Assembly (NCBI RefSeq): GCF_900167015.1
Contig: NZ_FUXX01000007.1
Span: forward strand, 16,174-80,173
Length of the DNA stretch: 64,000 nucleotides
Direction of reading: 5' to 3'
Source: Succinivibrio dextrinosolvens DSM 3072
GTDB lineage: Bacteria > Pseudomonadota > Gammaproteobacteria > Enterobacterales > Succinivibrionaceae
Part shown: in pieces, positions 17,943 to 29,869 of the stretch
How the letters are laid out: every line of letters begins with the position of its first letter
Position numbering within the stretch: the stretch's first letter is position 1
Translations under genes and position numbers: made by a program
The notes under the pieces: generated by a model
The model's database searches: none
What the model saw: only the letters and a program-made list of their open reading frames with translations
What the model was told of the DNA's origin: nothing

Positions 17943-19484
17943 ATGCAACTTAATTCAACTGAAATTGCTGATTTAATCAAACAAAGGATCCAGCAATTTA
18001 AAGTTGTGACAGAAGCTCGTGATGAGGGTACTATCGTTTCTGTTAACGACGGTATCGTAAGAATTCATGGCCTGTCCAACGTTATGCAGGGCGAAATGCT
18101 TGAGTTTGGTGGCGACTTATACGGTTTGGCCTTGAACTTAGAGCGTGATTCTGTTGGTGCTATTGTTTTAGGACCATACGGTGAACTTTCAGAAGGCATG
18201 ACTGTACATAGTACCGGTCGTATTCTTGAAGTTCCTGTTGGAAATGAATTGCTTGGAAGAGTTGTTAACTCTTTAGGTGCTCCAATTGATGGTAAGGGAC
18301 CAATTAACTGCAATACCTACTATCCTGTAGAAAAAATTGCTCCAGGTGTTATTGCACGTCAGAGTGTTTCTCAGCCTATTCAGACAGGTTATAAAGCCGT
18401 TGACTCAATGGTTCCAATCGGACGTGGTCAGCGTGAGCTTATCATTGGAGACCGTCAGACAGGTAAAACTGCCTTAGCGATTGATACTATTATCAATCAG
18501 GTTAAATATGGCGTTCGTTGTATTTATGTTGCTATTGGACAGAAAGCTTCTACTATCGCTTCAGTAGTTAGAAAGCTTGACGAAGAAGGTGCTCTATCAA
18601 ACACTATCGTTGTAGTTGCATCAGCTTCTGATACTGCAGCTCTGCAGTATATTGCTCCATATGCCGGTTGTGCAATGGGTGAGTTCTTCATGGATAACGG
18701 CGAAGATGCTCTGATTATCTATGACGACCTATCAAAGCACGCTGTAGCTTATCGTCAGATTTCACTGCTGCTACGTCGTCCTCCAGGGCGTGAAGCTTTC
18801 CCAGGTGACGTTTTCTACTTACACTCACGTCTGTTAGAGCGTGCATCACGTGTTAACGCTGAGTATCTGGAGAAGATGTCAGGTGGTAAGATTGTTGGAA
18901 AGACCGGTTCTCTAACCGCACTGCCAATTATTGAAACACAGGCTGGTGACGTTTCAGCATTCATTCCTACCAACGTAATTTCTATTACAGACGGTCAGAT
19001 CTTCTTGACTACCAGCTTATTTAACTCTGGTATCAGACCTGCTGTAGATCCTGGTATTTCAGTGTCACGTGTGGGTGGTGCTGCTCAGACCAAGATTATG
19101 AAGAAGTTATCTGGTGGTATCCGTACCGCTCTGGCTCAGTACCGTGAACTTGCAGCTTTCGCTCAGTTCTCATCAGACCTTGATGATGCAACACGTAAGC
19201 AGCTGGATCATGGTCAAAAGGTTACCGAGTTAATGAAGCAGAATCAGTATGCTCCACTAACTGTTGCAGAGCAGGCACTTGTAATTTTTGCTGCTGAAAG
19301 AGGATTCTTAGAGGATGTTGATCTTTCAAAGGTTCTAAGCTTTGAAAAGGCTCTTCTCGAGTTTGCTCATTCAAAATATGATTCATTGATTAAGGATATT
19401 GATGCAAAGCCTGATTATTCAGATGATGTTGCTAACAAGCTATCTGATTTAATCAAAGACTTTAAATCAACACAGACTTTCTAG
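17943..19484 (+). CDS. atpA: ATP synthase F1 subunit alpha
   Basis: A 513-residue regulatory nucleotide-binding subunit of F1. The Walker A motif is [15 protein letters not shown] near residues 169-183, and [17 protein letters not shown] contains Walker B. The signature [17 protein letters not shown] is intact. Length matches E. coli AtpA. Codon use is rich in CGT and GGT, as in other highly expressed genes here. Confidence 0.99.
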   Translation: MQLNSTEIADLIKQRIQQFKVVTEARDEGTIVSVNDGIVRIHGLSNVMQGEMLEFGGDLYGLALNLERDSVGAIVLGPYGELSEGMTVHSTGRILEVPVGNELLGRVVNSLGAPIDGKGPINCNTYYPVEKIAPGVIARQSVSQPIQTGYKAVDSMVPIGRGQRELIIGDRQTGKTALAIDTIINQVKYGVRCIYVAIGQKASTIASVVRKLDEEGALSNTIVVVASASDTAALQYIAPYAGCAMGEFFMDNGEDALIIYDDLSKHAVAYRQISLLLRRPPGREAFPGDVFYLHSRLLERASRVNAEYLEKMSGGKIVGKTGSLTALPIIETQAGDVSAFIPTNVISITDGQIFLTTSLFNSGIRPAVDPGISVSRVGGAAQTKIMKKLSGGIRTALAQYRELAAFAQFSSDLDDATRKQLDHGQKVTELMKQNQYAPLTVAEQALVIFAAERGFLEDVDLSKVLSFEKALLEFAHSKYDSLIKDIDAKPDYSDDVANKLSDLIKDFKSTQTF

Positions 19485-19494
19485 GAGCTCTTAA

Positions 19495-20358
19495 ATGGCA
19501 GGTGCAAAGGAAATACGTACTAAGATAGCTTCTGTGCAGAATACACAGAAGATTACTAGTGCTATGCAGATGGTAGCCGCCTCTAAGATGCGTAAGGCTC
19601 AGGAAAAAATGAGCCAGTCTCGCCCTTATTCAAAAGGTCTTTACGACATTATTGGTCATATTGCAGCCTCACATTCTGAGTTCCATCATCCATTCATGGA
19701 ATCAAGAACAGTTAAGAATGTGGGCTTTATTATCGTCTCAACTGACCGTGGTCTGTGTGGCGGTCTTAACATTAACCTGTTCCGTAAGGTTCTTCAGAAG
19801 ATGAATGAATTCAAGGAGCAGAATATTAACGTTAAGCTTGCATTACTAGGCTCAAAGGCCAGTGGCTATTTTAATAGAGACGGCTTTGAAGTACTCGCTT
19901 CACATTCTGGATTTGGTGATGATCCTCAGCCAGAAAAGCTTGTTGGTGCTATCAAGGTTATGACTGATGCTTATCTGAATGGCGAAATAGATGCCATTTA
20001 TATAGCAAATAATGTCTTTAAGAATACTATGGTTCAGATCCCTGAATGTGAACAGCTTCTTCCTCTTGTTCCATCAAAAGATCAGGAAGTTAAGAAGCAT
20101 CACTGGGATTATTTGTATGAGCCAGAACCAGAGGCAATTTTAAAGGTCGTACTTGACCGTTATGTAATGCAGATGGTTTATCAGGCTGTTTTAGAGAATC
20201 TTGCTTCAGAACAGGCTGCACGTATGGTTGCAATGAAAGCTGCAACTGATAATGCAGAGACTCTGGTAAGTGATTTACAGCTTGAGTATAACAAGGCAAG
20301 ACAGGCAGGTATTACGATGGAGCTAAATGACATCGTATCTGGTGCATCAGCGGTTTAA
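19495..20358 (+). CDS. atpG: ATP synthase F1 subunit gamma
   Basis: A 287-residue central-stalk subunit. The N-terminal coiled coil starts [20 protein letters not shown], and [15 protein letters not shown] follows. The C-terminal helix ends [20 protein letters not shown], a close match to the gammaproteobacterial form. [19 protein letters not shown] is the conserved Rossmann-like strand. It rotates inside the alpha-beta hexamer. It starts 10 bases after atpA. Confidence 0.98.
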   Translation: MAGAKEIRTKIASVQNTQKITSAMQMVAASKMRKAQEKMSQSRPYSKGLYDIIGHIAASHSEFHHPFMESRTVKNVGFIIVSTDRGLCGGLNINLFRKVLQKMNEFKEQNINVKLALLGSKASGYFNRDGFEVLASHSGFGDDPQPEKLVGAIKVMTDAYLNGEIDAIYIANNVFKNTMVQIPECEQLLPLVPSKDQEVKKHHWDYLYEPEPEAILKVVLDRYVMQMVYQAVLENLASEQAARMVAMKAATDNAETLVSDLQLEYNKARQAGITMELNDIVSGASAV

Positions 20359-20365
20359 AAATTAA

Positions 20366-21793
<1,428 letters not shown>

Positions 21794-21807
21794 TAGAGGG
21801 GTGGAAA

Positions 21808-22236
21808 ATGGATTCAATATCATTCCATCTGAACGTAATTAGTGGCGTTAGTTCATTGTATTCAGGACTTGTACAGTCTATACGTGTTACAGGTTCTGAA
21901 GGTGAGCTTGGCGTCAGATACGGTCATACTCCTTTATTAACCACCATCAAGACAGGTATGGTTTCTCTTGTCGACATCAACGGCAAGGAAGATCAGATTT
22001 ATCTGGCTGGTGGTATTTTGGAAGTTCAGCCTGACAATGTAACAATTCTGGCTGATACAGCTCTGCGCGCTGACGATATTGATGAATCCAAGGCACAGGA
22101 AGCTATCAAGGCTGCCAAGGATGAAATTAACCGTCATGGTTCAGGTGATGCTGACTATGCTCATGCGTTATCTAAGCTGGCAGATGCTATGGCTAGAATC
22201 AAGGTTGTCGAAATTGCAAAGAATCGTCGTCGATAA
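21808..22236 (+). CDS. atpC: ATP synthase F1 subunit epsilon
   Basis: A 142-residue subunit with an N-terminal beta-sandwich ([37 protein letters not shown]) and a C-terminal helical hairpin rich in Ala and Lys. It inhibits ATP hydrolysis when extended. It is the last gene of the atp cluster and is followed 24 bases later by a strong terminator. Confidence 0.97.
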   Translation: MDSISFHLNVISGVSSLYSGLVQSIRVTGSEGELGVRYGHTPLLTTIKTGMVSLVDINGKEDQIYLAGGILEVQPDNVTILADTALRADDIDESKAQEAIKAAKDEINRHGSGDADYAHALSKLADAMARIKVVEIAKNRRR

Positions 22237-22260
22237 TTTGAATTAAATCACACCTTTCAA

Positions 22261-22290
22261 AAACCCTCTATTTTTTAAGAGGGTTTTTTA
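22261..22290 (+). terminator. Rho-independent terminator of the atp operon
   Basis: AAACCCTCT (22261-22269) and AGAGGGTTT (22278-22286) form a perfect stem that runs directly into T residues. Confidence 0.93.
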
Positions 22291-22591
22291 ATTCTCTTCT
22301 GAGTTATAAAATACTGTTTTCGCAATTTTTGCAGAAACGGGAAATATTCTTCTAAACCCGCATAAAATCTAGACTTTGTAAAGTGTTATTTTGAGATTCT
22401 TGATGTAATACACAAACAATTTGTATTTAGTTTTAATTGACTCATGTTTTATTTGAAAAAGTGGTGACTGAAAATGTTTATGCACTTAAAATGGGCATAC
22501 TTTGTTACCGATGAATGTTCGGACAAGGTATTTTCAGATTTGAAAAACCAGAACCTAGGTTTTTCTATAAAACATAAGGAATTTAATAAAT
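22291..22591 (+). promoter_or_regulatory. Leader region of the serine transporter gene, with a hairpin
   Basis: No convincing gene lies in this stretch. AAAAACC (22543-22549) pairs perfectly with GGTTTTT (22558-22564), with the 3' arm made of T residues, 27 bases before the transporter start codon. It could be an attenuator or a weak terminator for read-through. A 43-codon frame (22474-22605) overlaps the transporter start but is probably chance. Confidence 0.35.
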
Positions 22592-23863
22592 ATGGAAATA
22601 ACTAATACTTCTGCTTCTTCTCAGGTTGCAACCAGCAGCACTAGAGAAAAATGGCACAAGTTCGACATCATGTGGATGCTGAACTTATTCGGAACTGCTG
22701 TCGGCGCTGGAATTCTGTTCCTGCCAATTACAGCTGGTATGTCTGGATTATGGCCATTAGTTGTTATTACTCTAATTGTTGGCCCTATGACATACTTCGC
22801 TCACAGAGGTCTTGCCAGACTAGTTTTGGCATCATCATTAAAAGATGGCGATATTACCAATGTTACTGAGGAATTCTTCGGTAAATCTGCAGGTATGATT
22901 ATTACCGCTTTATATTTCTTCGCTATCTACCCAATTCTTCTGATTTACGGTGTAAGTATTACCAATACTGTAGACAGCTTTATCGTAAATCAGTTACACA
23001 TGAGTGCACCTCCAAGAGTAATTCTTGCAGGCATCTGTGTATTCTCATACATTGCTATCATCATCTGCGGTGAGAAACTGGTACTTCTGTTTAACGAGAA
23101 GCTTGTATACCCACTATGCTGCATTCTGTTTGCAATGTCTTTATATCTGATTCCAAAGTGGGATTTATCTCAGTTCAGCTATGTTCCTGATTTTGGCAGC
23201 TTTGCATCTACTCTATGGATTACCATTCCTGTTCTAGTATTTGCATTCAACCACTCACCTGCAATCTCAACATTTGCTGTATCACAGAAAGAGCGTTATG
23301 GCGAAAAGGCTGAAAAGTATGCAAGCCGTACCTTAAAGTACACCAGCGGTATTCTTGTTCTGTTCGTTATGCTGTTCGTATTCTCATGTGTATTATCACT
23401 ATCACCACAGGATTTAAGCATGGCAAGAGCTCAGAATATCAGCATTCTGTCATATCTTGCTAATAAGTTTGATGCTCCTGTAATTGCTTACTTTGGTCCA
23501 TTCGTAGCTTTTCTGGCTATCTCTACCTCATTCTTCGGTCACTACATGGGCGCAAGAGAAGGTTTAAACGGCATCATTGTAAAGCTAACCCCAGGTGCTA
23601 AGATGGTAAGCAAGCGCAGAAACCGTGCTATCACCATTTTCTTCCTGGTAACCCTATGGTTTGTTGCAACTGTTAACCCAAGTATCCTAAGTCTGATTGA
23701 GTCACTTGGCGGTCCTATCATTGCAATCATCCTGTTCTTAATGCCTATGTATGCGATTGCTAAGGTTCCTGCAATGAAGAAGTATCAGGGTAAATTCTCT
23801 AATGTCTTCATTACTGTAATGGGTATCGTAACTATTGCTTCATTATTATTAAGCTTTATTTAA
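22592..23863 (+). CDS. sdaC: Serine/proton symporter, HAAAP family (SdaC-like)
   Basis: A 423-residue inner-membrane transporter with about eleven hydrophobic segments. The first helix contains [20 protein letters not shown], the ligand-site motif of the hydroxy/aromatic amino acid permease family. Later, [19 protein letters not shown] and [18 protein letters not shown] match SdaC-type serine carriers. It lies 68 bases upstream of an L-serine dehydratase gene, reproducing the sdaC-sdaB pairing of E. coli, so serine is the likely substrate. The pair would feed serine to pyruvate and ammonia for fermentation. Family assignment is firm; substrate is inferred partly from context. Confidence 0.9.
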   Translation: MEITNTSASSQVATSSTREKWHKFDIMWMLNLFGTAVGAGILFLPITAGMSGLWPLVVITLIVGPMTYFAHRGLARLVLASSLKDGDITNVTEEFFGKSAGMIITALYFFAIYPILLIYGVSITNTVDSFIVNQLHMSAPPRVILAGICVFSYIAIIICGEKLVLLFNEKLVYPLCCILFAMSLYLIPKWDLSQFSYVPDFGSFASTLWITIPVLVFAFNHSPAISTFAVSQKERYGEKAEKYASRTLKYTSGILVLFVMLFVFSCVLSLSPQDLSMARAQNISILSYLANKFDAPVIAYFGPFVAFLAISTSFFGHYMGAREGLNGIIVKLTPGAKMVSKRRNRAITIFFLVTLWFVATVNPSILSLIESLGGPIIAIILFLMPMYAIAKVPAMKKYQGKFSNVFITVMGIVTIASLLLSFI

Positions 23864-23931
23864 TAAGTAAATTATGTAGGCCTGGGTAGTATTTATCTGG
23901 GCCTATTTGTTGATATATAAGAATAAAAATT

Positions 23932-25329
23932 ATGTCAGAATTAAAAGAAATACTTCGTAACAGACCTCCGGTAGAAACTGCTATTTTTGATTTTTTCAAG
24001 GTAGGTCCTGGTCCATCTAGTTCACATACAATTGGACCAATGAAAGCAGGAAACGATTTTTACAATAAGATTTCAGCACTGCCTGATGATTTGATTTCAA
24101 AAGCAGCTGAGATTGAGGTAACCTTACTTGGCTCCCTGTCTGCAACCGGTGTTGGTCACGGCACTGATTCTGCTGTTCTTGCCGGTATAATCGGTAATAT
24201 TCCTGAGAAATGTCCAGGCTCCGTGCTGCAGGATATTAAGAAGAATCCTGAAAAGAAATACGAAATTAAGCTAAAAAACAAATCAATTACTGTAGGTCTG
24301 GACTGTATAAAGTTCGGTCCTGTAAAACATGATTCTCCTTACAACAACACCATGCTGATTACTCTGCTTGATGCAAACAGAAATAACCTTTTTGAGGTTG
24401 AATACTATTCTGTTGGCGGTGGCTTTATTCAGTGGAAAGGCTGGAAGGAAGAGGAAAGAGGCAAGCCTGTTCATCCATACGGAACTATGAAAGAGCTTCA
24501 TATGAGACTTCAGGAAACAGGTCTTACCATGCATGAGCTTATTCTAGAGAATGAGATGTCCATAACTGGTCTTACCCGTCCTCAGATCTGTGAAAAGCTG
24601 GATGAGCTTATGGACGTTATGTACGACTCTGTAAAGAGAGGTCTTAATAACGTTGGCAAACTTCCTGGACATCTTGGTGTTTGGAGAAAGGCACAGGCTA
24701 TTCTGGAGCAGTATAAGACCAATAACTTTGAGGCAGACAGACTGATGGGCAAGATTAACTCTTATGCCTTTGCTGTTTCTGAAGAAAATGCCTCTGGTGG
24801 TGTAATTGTAACCGCTCCTACATGCGGTGCAGCAGGTGTTATTCCTGCACTTCTGTATGCGATGCGTAATGATATGAGTCTTGGTGACAGAGCTCTGCGT
24901 GAAGGTTTACTTGCTTCTGCTGCAGTAGGTATGTTATGTAAGCACAATGCCGGTATTGCAGGCGCTGAAGTTGGATGTCAGGGCGAAATCGGAGTAGCTT
25001 CCTCCATGGCTGCTGCTATGCTTGCTCATGCAAGAGGTTATGATGCCAGTGTAGTAGAGAATGCTGCGGAAATTGCCCTTGAGCATCATCTTGGTCTAAC
25101 CTGTGATCCAGTTGGTGGCTATGTTCAGATCCCTTGTATTGAAAGAAATGCAATGGGTGCTATCAAGGCTTATAACGCTGTGCTTCTTGCTACAGCAGAA
25201 AAGAACACCCAGCATAAGGTATCTTTAGATGCTGCAATTATGGCTATGAATGAAATCGGAAGAAACATGAACATCAAGTTCAAGGAAACAAGTGCCGGTG
25301 GACTAGCTGTTAGTGTAGTTGAGTGTTAA
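23932..25329 (+). CDS. sdaA: L-serine dehydratase (iron-sulfur type)
   Basis: A 465-residue enzyme that deaminates L-serine to pyruvate and ammonia using a 4Fe-4S cluster. The N-terminal motif is FKVGPGPSSSHTIGPMKAG. The catalytic domain contains TAPTCGAAGVIPALL, HNAGIAGAEVGCQGEIGVA and LTCDPVGGYVQIPCIERN, which supply the cluster cysteines. Both domains are fused in one chain, as in E. coli SdaA/SdaB. The cluster is oxygen-labile. The ribosome binding site is weak (AAGAA). It probably shares a transcript with the transporter upstream. Whether to call it sdaA or sdaB cannot be decided. Confidence 0.93.
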   Translation: MSELKEILRNRPPVETAIFDFFKVGPGPSSSHTIGPMKAGNDFYNKISALPDDLISKAAEIEVTLLGSLSATGVGHGTDSAVLAGIIGNIPEKCPGSVLQDIKKNPEKKYEIKLKNKSITVGLDCIKFGPVKHDSPYNNTMLITLLDANRNNLFEVEYYSVGGGFIQWKGWKEEERGKPVHPYGTMKELHMRLQETGLTMHELILENEMSITGLTRPQICEKLDELMDVMYDSVKRGLNNVGKLPGHLGVWRKAQAILEQYKTNNFEADRLMGKINSYAFAVSEENASGGVIVTAPTCGAAGVIPALLYAMRNDMSLGDRALREGLLASAAVGMLCKHNAGIAGAEVGCQGEIGVASSMAAAMLAHARGYDASVVENAAEIALEHHLGLTCDPVGGYVQIPCIERNAMGAIKAYNAVLLATAEKNTQHKVSLDAAIMAMNEIGRNMNIKFKETSAGGLAVSVVEC

Positions 25330-25338
25330 GAAAGGTAT

Positions 25339-25369
25339 TTCCATTTCATCCTCATTGGATGAAATGGAA
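25339..25369. terminator. Hairpin between convergent sdaA and rsmD
   Basis: TTCCATTTCATCC (25339-25351) and GGATGAAATGGAA (25357-25369) form a perfect 13-bp stem with a 5-base loop. There is no long T tail on either strand, so it may act as a weak bidirectional terminator or as RNA end protection. Confidence 0.65.
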
Positions 25370-25377
25370 TATTAGGA

Positions 25378-25944
25378 TTAGAACAGCAGACTGCTTTTCT
25401 TCATCAGAGTGTATTTAGCCTGACCTGCGGTCTGTTCTCTGATGCATTCCAGTCCAGGAACGATCTGGTTAGAACCTTTTCTCATCTCTACATAGATTAC
25501 TGAATTCTCATCAATAAGATTTCTTTTAAGGATAAGATTTAGAGTCTGCTCGTAAATATCAAGCTTATAAGGCGGATCAATAAATATGACATCAAACTTC
25601 TGTGATGCATTTTCAAGATAGTTTATAGCGTTAGCCTTAATAACTTCTATATTGTCTGAATTAAAGCTCTGAGCAACGCTCTTAAGAGAATCAGCTGTCT
25701 GTGGATTCATTTCTACAAGAGTAACCTTTTTAGCTCCTCTTGATAATGATTCAAAACCTAATGCTCCAGAGCCTGCAAACAGATCAAGGACATTTGCGTT
25801 TTCAATATTGCTGCCAAGCCATGAGAAGATTGTTTCTCTTACTCTGGCAGGTGTTGGTCTTAAACCTTCTGCAGACTTAACAGGTAATATTTTGCCTTTA
25901 TATAAGCCGCCAATAATCTTTATTTCGTTTTCGTAACTGGACAT
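25378..25944 (-). CDS. rsmD: 16S rRNA (guanine-966-N2)-methyltransferase RsmD
   Basis: A methyltransferase of about 188 residues. IIGGLYKGKILPV and GLRPTPARVRETIFSWL are RsmD hallmarks. VLDLFAGSGALGFESLSRGA is the SAM site, and VIFIDPPY is the catalytic DPPY motif. I start it at 25944 because AAGGAAG lies at ideal distance there; the frame could extend to 25998. It diverges from ftsY, as in E. coli. Confidence 0.95.
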   Translation of the reverse strand: MSSYENEIKIIGGLYKGKILPVKSAEGLRPTPARVRETIFSWLGSNIENANVLDLFAGSGALGFESLSRGAKKVTLVEMNPQTADSLKSVAQSFNSDNIEVIKANAINYLENASQKFDVIFIDPPYKLDIYEQTLNLILKRNLIDENSVIYVEMRKGSNQIVPGLECIREQTAGQAKYTLMKKSSLLF

Positions 25945-26073
25945 ATTTCTTCCTTTTTTAGGAATTGTAACAGAAACAGATTCTGACACAGTACCCAATA
26001 AAATGAAATATCGAAAAAATTAGCATATAATTGCATGAGTTTGTAAATTTAAATAGATAAATTGAGGACAATA

Positions 26074-27384
26074 ATGGGCCTTTTTTCATTTTTCTCTAAA
26101 AAGAATAAAGACGAGAATCAGAACGAAGAGATTATTTCAGAAAAAGTAGAGCAGATTGAGACTTCATCTGAAGAAGTAAAGGAATCAGCTGATGCTGCAA
26201 TCAGTAAAGAAGAGCCTGTAAAGGCTGAGATTTCTAATGAACAGCCAGAGATAGAGTCAGAGGCTTCTGAAAACACAGAGTCAGCACAGAAACAATTACA
26301 TACTACTGAAGCTGTAAAAGAGGAAGCTGTACAGACTGTATCTGAAGAGACTGGTGAAAAGAAAGCAGAGACAATCTCTGAAGTCTCAGATGAGAAAGCT
26401 GATAATAAAACTGAAACAGATATGCAGCGTTCAGATGAGACAGAAAATGCTTCAGAGAAAACTGAAGAGACCAAGGTAAAGAGATCTTTCTTTGAAAGAT
26501 TGAAGCGTACCAGAGAGAATCTGGCTTTAGGTATCGGTGCTCTTGTTTCTGGTAAGAAGATTGATGAGGACCTGTACGAGGAACTTGAGACTGCATTACT
26601 AACCGCTGATCTTGGTGTTGAGACTACCAACAGAATCATCGAAAAGCTAAGAGAAGAGTCAAAGCTTCGTGAACTGAAAGATGCAAGTGCATTAAAGAAC
26701 AACCTGAAGAATATTCTTAAGGATATCTTAAAACCTTGTGCTATTCCTTTGGATGTTAAAAGAACCAATGATCTGCCATTTGTTATTCTGATGGTTGGTG
26801 TAAACGGAGCTGGTAAGACTACAACCATCGGTAAGCTTGCTCTAAAGTATAAAGAGCAGGGCAAATCTGTAATGTTGGCTGCTGGTGATACATTCAGAGC
26901 AGCAGCTGTTGAGCAGTTAAAGGAGTGGGGCACTCGTACCAATACTCCTGTGGTTTCTCAGCCAACTGGTTCTGACAGTGCATCTGTTATCTATGATGCT
27001 TTAACTTCTGCAAAGGCTCACAATACTGATGTGCTTATCTGTGATACCGCAGGAAGACTTCAGAATAAGGACAATCTGATGGAAGAGCTTAAGAAGATTG
27101 TCAGAGTTATGAAGAAGATTGACGAGAATGTTCCTAATGAGGTTATGCTGGTTCTTGATTCTACTACCGGACAGAACGCAGTTTCTCAGATGAAGATTTT
27201 CGGTGAGGCTGTAAATGTTTCTGGTCTTGCTCTGACCAAGCTTGATGGTACAGCAAAGGGCGGTGTTATTTTTGCTCTTGCAGACAAGTTTAAGGTACCA
27301 GTAAGATATGTTGGTATAGGTGAGAGTAAGGAAGATTTAAGAGTATTCGATGTAGATCATTTCGTTGATGCTCTGTTCAGCTAA
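26074..27384 (+). CDS. ftsY: Signal recognition particle receptor FtsY
   Basis: A GTPase of about 436 residues that docks SRP-ribosome complexes at the membrane. The N-terminal A domain, about residues 10-135, is acidic and Glu/Ser-rich, starting MGLFSFFSKKNKDENQ. The NG domain follows with KRSFFERLKRTRENL, GVNGAGKTTTIGKLA (G1), DTFRAAAVEQLKEW, DTAGRLQNK (G3), TKLDGTAKGG (G4) and VGIGESKEDLRVF. The ATG at 26074 has TTGAGGA before it; a longer frame from TTG 26062 would swallow this binding site. In E. coli ftsE and ftsX follow, but here rpoH does. Confidence 0.97.
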   Translation: MGLFSFFSKKNKDENQNEEIISEKVEQIETSSEEVKESADAAISKEEPVKAEISNEQPEIESEASENTESAQKQLHTTEAVKEEAVQTVSEETGEKKAETISEVSDEKADNKTETDMQRSDETENASEKTEETKVKRSFFERLKRTRENLALGIGALVSGKKIDEDLYEELETALLTADLGVETTNRIIEKLREESKLRELKDASALKNNLKNILKDILKPCAIPLDVKRTNDLPFVILMVGVNGAGKTTTIGKLALKYKEQGKSVMLAAGDTFRAAAVEQLKEWGTRTNTPVVSQPTGSDSASVIYDALTSAKAHNTDVLICDTAGRLQNKDNLMEELKKIVRVMKKIDENVPNEVMLVLDSTTGQNAVSQMKIFGEAVNVSGLALTKLDGTAKGGVIFALADKFKVPVRYVGIGESKEDLRVFDVDHFVDALFS

Positions 27385-27474
27385 TGAAATTATTTCTCTA
27401 ATAATGTAATTAAGCCGTCTTGATAAGCTTATAATTGTTGACCGTTTGTAAGTTACAGTTACGAAGAGATTAAG

Positions 27475-28377
27475 TTGTCAGATAAAGAGAATCAATCACT
27501 AGGAATGCTTGCCCCTGTTGGCAATATTGAAGGCTATGTTAAAGCCATCAATCAGGTTCCTATGCTTGAAATAGAGGATGAGAGAGCTCTTGCCATAAGA
27601 TTAAGAGATTATGGTGATCTTGAAGCTGCAAGAAAGCTGGTGCTTTCACACCTCAGACTGGTAGTAAGCATTGCCAGAGGTTATTCTGGTTATGGCCTGC
27701 CTTTAGCTGACCTTATTCAGGAAGGCAACATTGGTCTTATGAAGGCGGTTAAGCACTTCGATCCTGATGCCGGTGCCAGACTTGCTGCCTTTGCTGTACA
27801 CTGGATCAAATCTGAAATCCACGATTATGTAATCAAAAACTGGCGTGTGGTTAAGGTTGCAACAACCAAGGCACAGAGAAAACTCTTCTTTAAGTTAAGA
27901 CAGAATAAAAAGCATTTAGGCTGGTTCTCTCAGAGTGAAAGAGAGTCTGTTGCCCAGACTCTTGGTGTATCTGAAAGTGATGTTGCAGAGATGGAATCAA
28001 GACTTGCTGGACAGGATATCGGCTATGATATGTCTGTAGAAGATTCATCTGAAAGTGTCGCTTCTCTTCCTATGCTTGCTCCTGCAGCCTACCTTGAAGA
28101 TGAGAATTCTAACTTTGCTAAGAACTTTGAGAATAGAGACTACAAGAGCTTTGAGCTTGAACAGCTTGGTAATGCCTTAAACTCTCTAGATGAAAGATCA
28201 AAATATATCATAAAAAGAAGATGGCTTGATGAACAGAAGGCTACTCTTCAGGAGCTATCTTCAGAGCTTAAGGTATCTGTTGAGCGCGTAAGACAGATTG
28301 AAAACTCATCCTTAAAGAAGATCAAGGAAATGATCCTGCATGGTCAGGATTCAGGAACCAAGCTTATTACAAGATAA
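27475..28377 (+). CDS. rpoH: RNA polymerase heat-shock sigma factor sigma-32
   Basis: A 300-residue group 3 sigma factor. Region 2 includes [36 protein letters not shown] and [19 protein letters not shown]. It is followed by the RpoH box [17 protein letters not shown], which is specific to sigma-32. Region 4 ends [15 protein letters not shown]. Translation starts at TTG (27475-27477), preceded by AAGAGA. It directs transcription of chaperone and protease genes. The 90-base gap after ftsY leaves room for a promoter but not for ftsEX. It converges on rapZ with 33 bases between and no obvious terminator. Confidence 0.96.
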   Translation: MSDKENQSLGMLAPVGNIEGYVKAINQVPMLEIEDERALAIRLRDYGDLEAARKLVLSHLRLVVSIARGYSGYGLPLADLIQEGNIGLMKAVKHFDPDAGARLAAFAVHWIKSEIHDYVIKNWRVVKVATTKAQRKLFFKLRQNKKHLGWFSQSERESVAQTLGVSESDVAEMESRLAGQDIGYDMSVEDSSESVASLPMLAPAAYLEDENSNFAKNFENRDYKSFELEQLGNALNSLDERSKYIIKRRWLDEQKATLQELSSELKVSVERVRQIENSSLKKIKEMILHGQDSGTKLITR

Positions 28378-28410
28378 GCTTCAGTTAACACTTAAGTCTT
28401 TTCTTTTTAA

Positions 28411-29289
28411 CTATTTCTTCATCTTCATTAAGGTACGATGGCGAACCTTTACGTTGGTGCCTCTTTCCTTAAATCTGTCAGCTAGTGTCTGTGCTATAAA
28501 TACTGATCTGTGAAAACCACCTGTACATCCGACTGCAACCGTCAGGTAGCTTCTGTCTCCGACCTCTATTGCAGGCATGATATCAAGCAGAAGATCATCC
28601 AGCTTGTTTATATAGTTTTCAACTTCAGGATACTTGGAGAAGAACTGTCTTATTGGTTCCTCTAATCCGCAGTAGTTTCTTATACTCTTATCCCAGTATG
28701 GATTAGGGAGGAATCTTGCGTCAAAAACAAAATCAGCTTCCTTTGTAATACCATCCTTATATCCGAAGGATTCAAATATTAGTACAACCTCTTTGAATGG
28801 CTTTCCGTTAATGCTGGAGATAACATTCTTGCACAGATCATGAATGGAGAGGTTTGTGGTATCAATTCTTAAGTCTGCAACTGAAGAAATGATCTTAAGA
28901 ATTTCTGTTTCCTTCTGGATAGCTTCATTAAGAGTTAAATTCTTTTGAGATAGGGGATGAAGTCGTCTTGTTTCTGAGTATCTTTTGATTAGGACCTGAT
29001 CGTCGGCATCAATGAAGATGATTGTGCTGTCAATGTCTGGATCATTGTTTACTCTAAGATAGATATCATTCAGCATATCTTCATGGCCTGAGTCTGGAAG
29101 GTTTCTGACATCAATAGAAATCGCTATCTTAGGGTATGATTTCTTGGCCAGGTCAATCATGTTGTATAGAAGTTCAACTGGGAGGTTATCTACGCAGTAG
29201 AATCCAAGATCTTCAAGTGCGTGTAAAGCAACTGTTTTTCCTGAGCCTGATCTTCCTGATATTACAACTAGATCTACTTGATTATGCAT
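28411..29289 (-). CDS. rapZ: RNase adapter protein RapZ
   Basis: A 292-residue protein with an N-terminal Walker A motif (VISGRSGSGKTVALHALEDLG) and the following FYCVDNLPVELL. The C-terminal domain contains VAVGCTGGFHRSVFIAQ and ends near RHRTLMKMKK. In E. coli RapZ senses glucosamine-6-phosphate and delivers the sRNA GlmZ to RNase E. It lies 24 bases after ptsN in the rpoN-hpf-ptsN-rapZ order. The phosphocarrier gene npr, which follows rapZ in E. coli, is absent here. Confidence 0.95.
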   Translation of the reverse strand: MHNQVDLVVISGRSGSGKTVALHALEDLGFYCVDNLPVELLYNMIDLAKKSYPKIAISIDVRNLPDSGHEDMLNDIYLRVNNDPDIDSTIIFIDADDQVLIKRYSETRRLHPLSQKNLTLNEAIQKETEILKIISSVADLRIDTTNLSIHDLCKNVISSINGKPFKEVVLIFESFGYKDGITKEADFVFDARFLPNPYWDKSIRNYCGLEEPIRQFFSKYPEVENYINKLDDLLLDIMPAIEVGDRSYLTVAVGCTGGFHRSVFIAQTLADRFKERGTNVKVRHRTLMKMKK

Positions 29290-29313
29290 AAATCTATCCT
29301 ATTGAATTTAATC

Positions 29314-29826
29314 CTAATTTGTCTGTGTATTATCCTGAGATGGCTTATCAAGAATAAAATCAATCTTGTTTAAAAGTATGGCCAGTTTTGATGGCTCGTT
29401 CTTAACCAGTCTCAGTGAGTTCAGTAAGTCGTTGTTAGATAGAACAATGGTGATATTCTTCAGTAAGGATTCTATCTTAGCAGAATCATCATATTTGGAG
29501 ATAAATAAACATAAAGCAATATCAATCAGCTGTTCATCTGAATCAATAGAGTTAAAGGTGATAGGTTTATCCAGAATGGAAAGAATGGCAAATGTTTCAT
29601 GTTCCGAGTCTATGACTGCATGAGGAATTGCAATTCCAGGATAAAAAACGGTTGTACCGTATGTTTCTCTTTTATTTAATGCTTCAATAATTTCTTTTGC
29701 CGGCTTCTGAAGGACATAACCTGCACAGTCTGCTATTTCTTCGAAAAGTCTCTTTTTACTATAGCAGAAAAGGGGGGATAAAATTAAAGACTTGGGTATT
29801 ACCTGTGTTTCAATGAATTTTATCAA
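29314..29826 (-). CDS. ptsN: PTS IIA-like nitrogen-regulatory protein PtsN
   Basis: A protein of about 170 residues of the fructose/mannitol IIA fold. The phosphorylatable histidine is His69 in YPGIAIPHAVIDS. SKKRLFEEIADCAG and CLFISKYDDSAKIESLLKNI are family features. It is the output of the nitrogen PTS that affects potassium transport and sigma-54 related regulation. The frame extends to an ATG at 29871, but that lies inside the hpf terminator. TTG at 29826 with GAGGG eight bases upstream is the better start and gives a family-like length. Without npr nearby, its phosphodonor must be encoded elsewhere. Confidence 0.9.
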   Translation of the reverse strand: MIKFIETQVIPKSLILSPLFCYSKKRLFEEIADCAGYVLQKPAKEIIEALNKRETYGTTVFYPGIAIPHAVIDSEHETFAILSILDKPITFNSIDSDEQLIDIALCLFISKYDDSAKIESLLKNITIVLSNNDLLNSLRLVKNEPSKLAILLNKIDFILDKPSQDNTQTN

Positions 29827-29846
29827 AATAACTACCCTCAAAGACG

Positions 29847-29869
29847 AAAAAGCCCTGTCAATACAGGGC
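29847..29869 (-). terminator. Rho-independent terminator after hpf
   Basis: On the minus strand GCCCTGT (29863-29869) pairs with ACAGGGC (29852-29858) through a 4-base loop, followed by five T residues. It separates hpf from ptsN and probably lowers ptsN-rapZ transcription. Confidence 0.85.

Noticed and set aside
22474..22605. 43-codon open frame upstream of and overlapping the serine transporter
   Set aside because: No good ribosome binding site, no recognisable protein, and no run of serine codons that would suggest a leader peptide.
26118..26942. Long serine-rich frame opposite ftsY
   Set aside because: Antisense shadow of the acidic FtsY N-terminal domain; no start context and no family resemblance.
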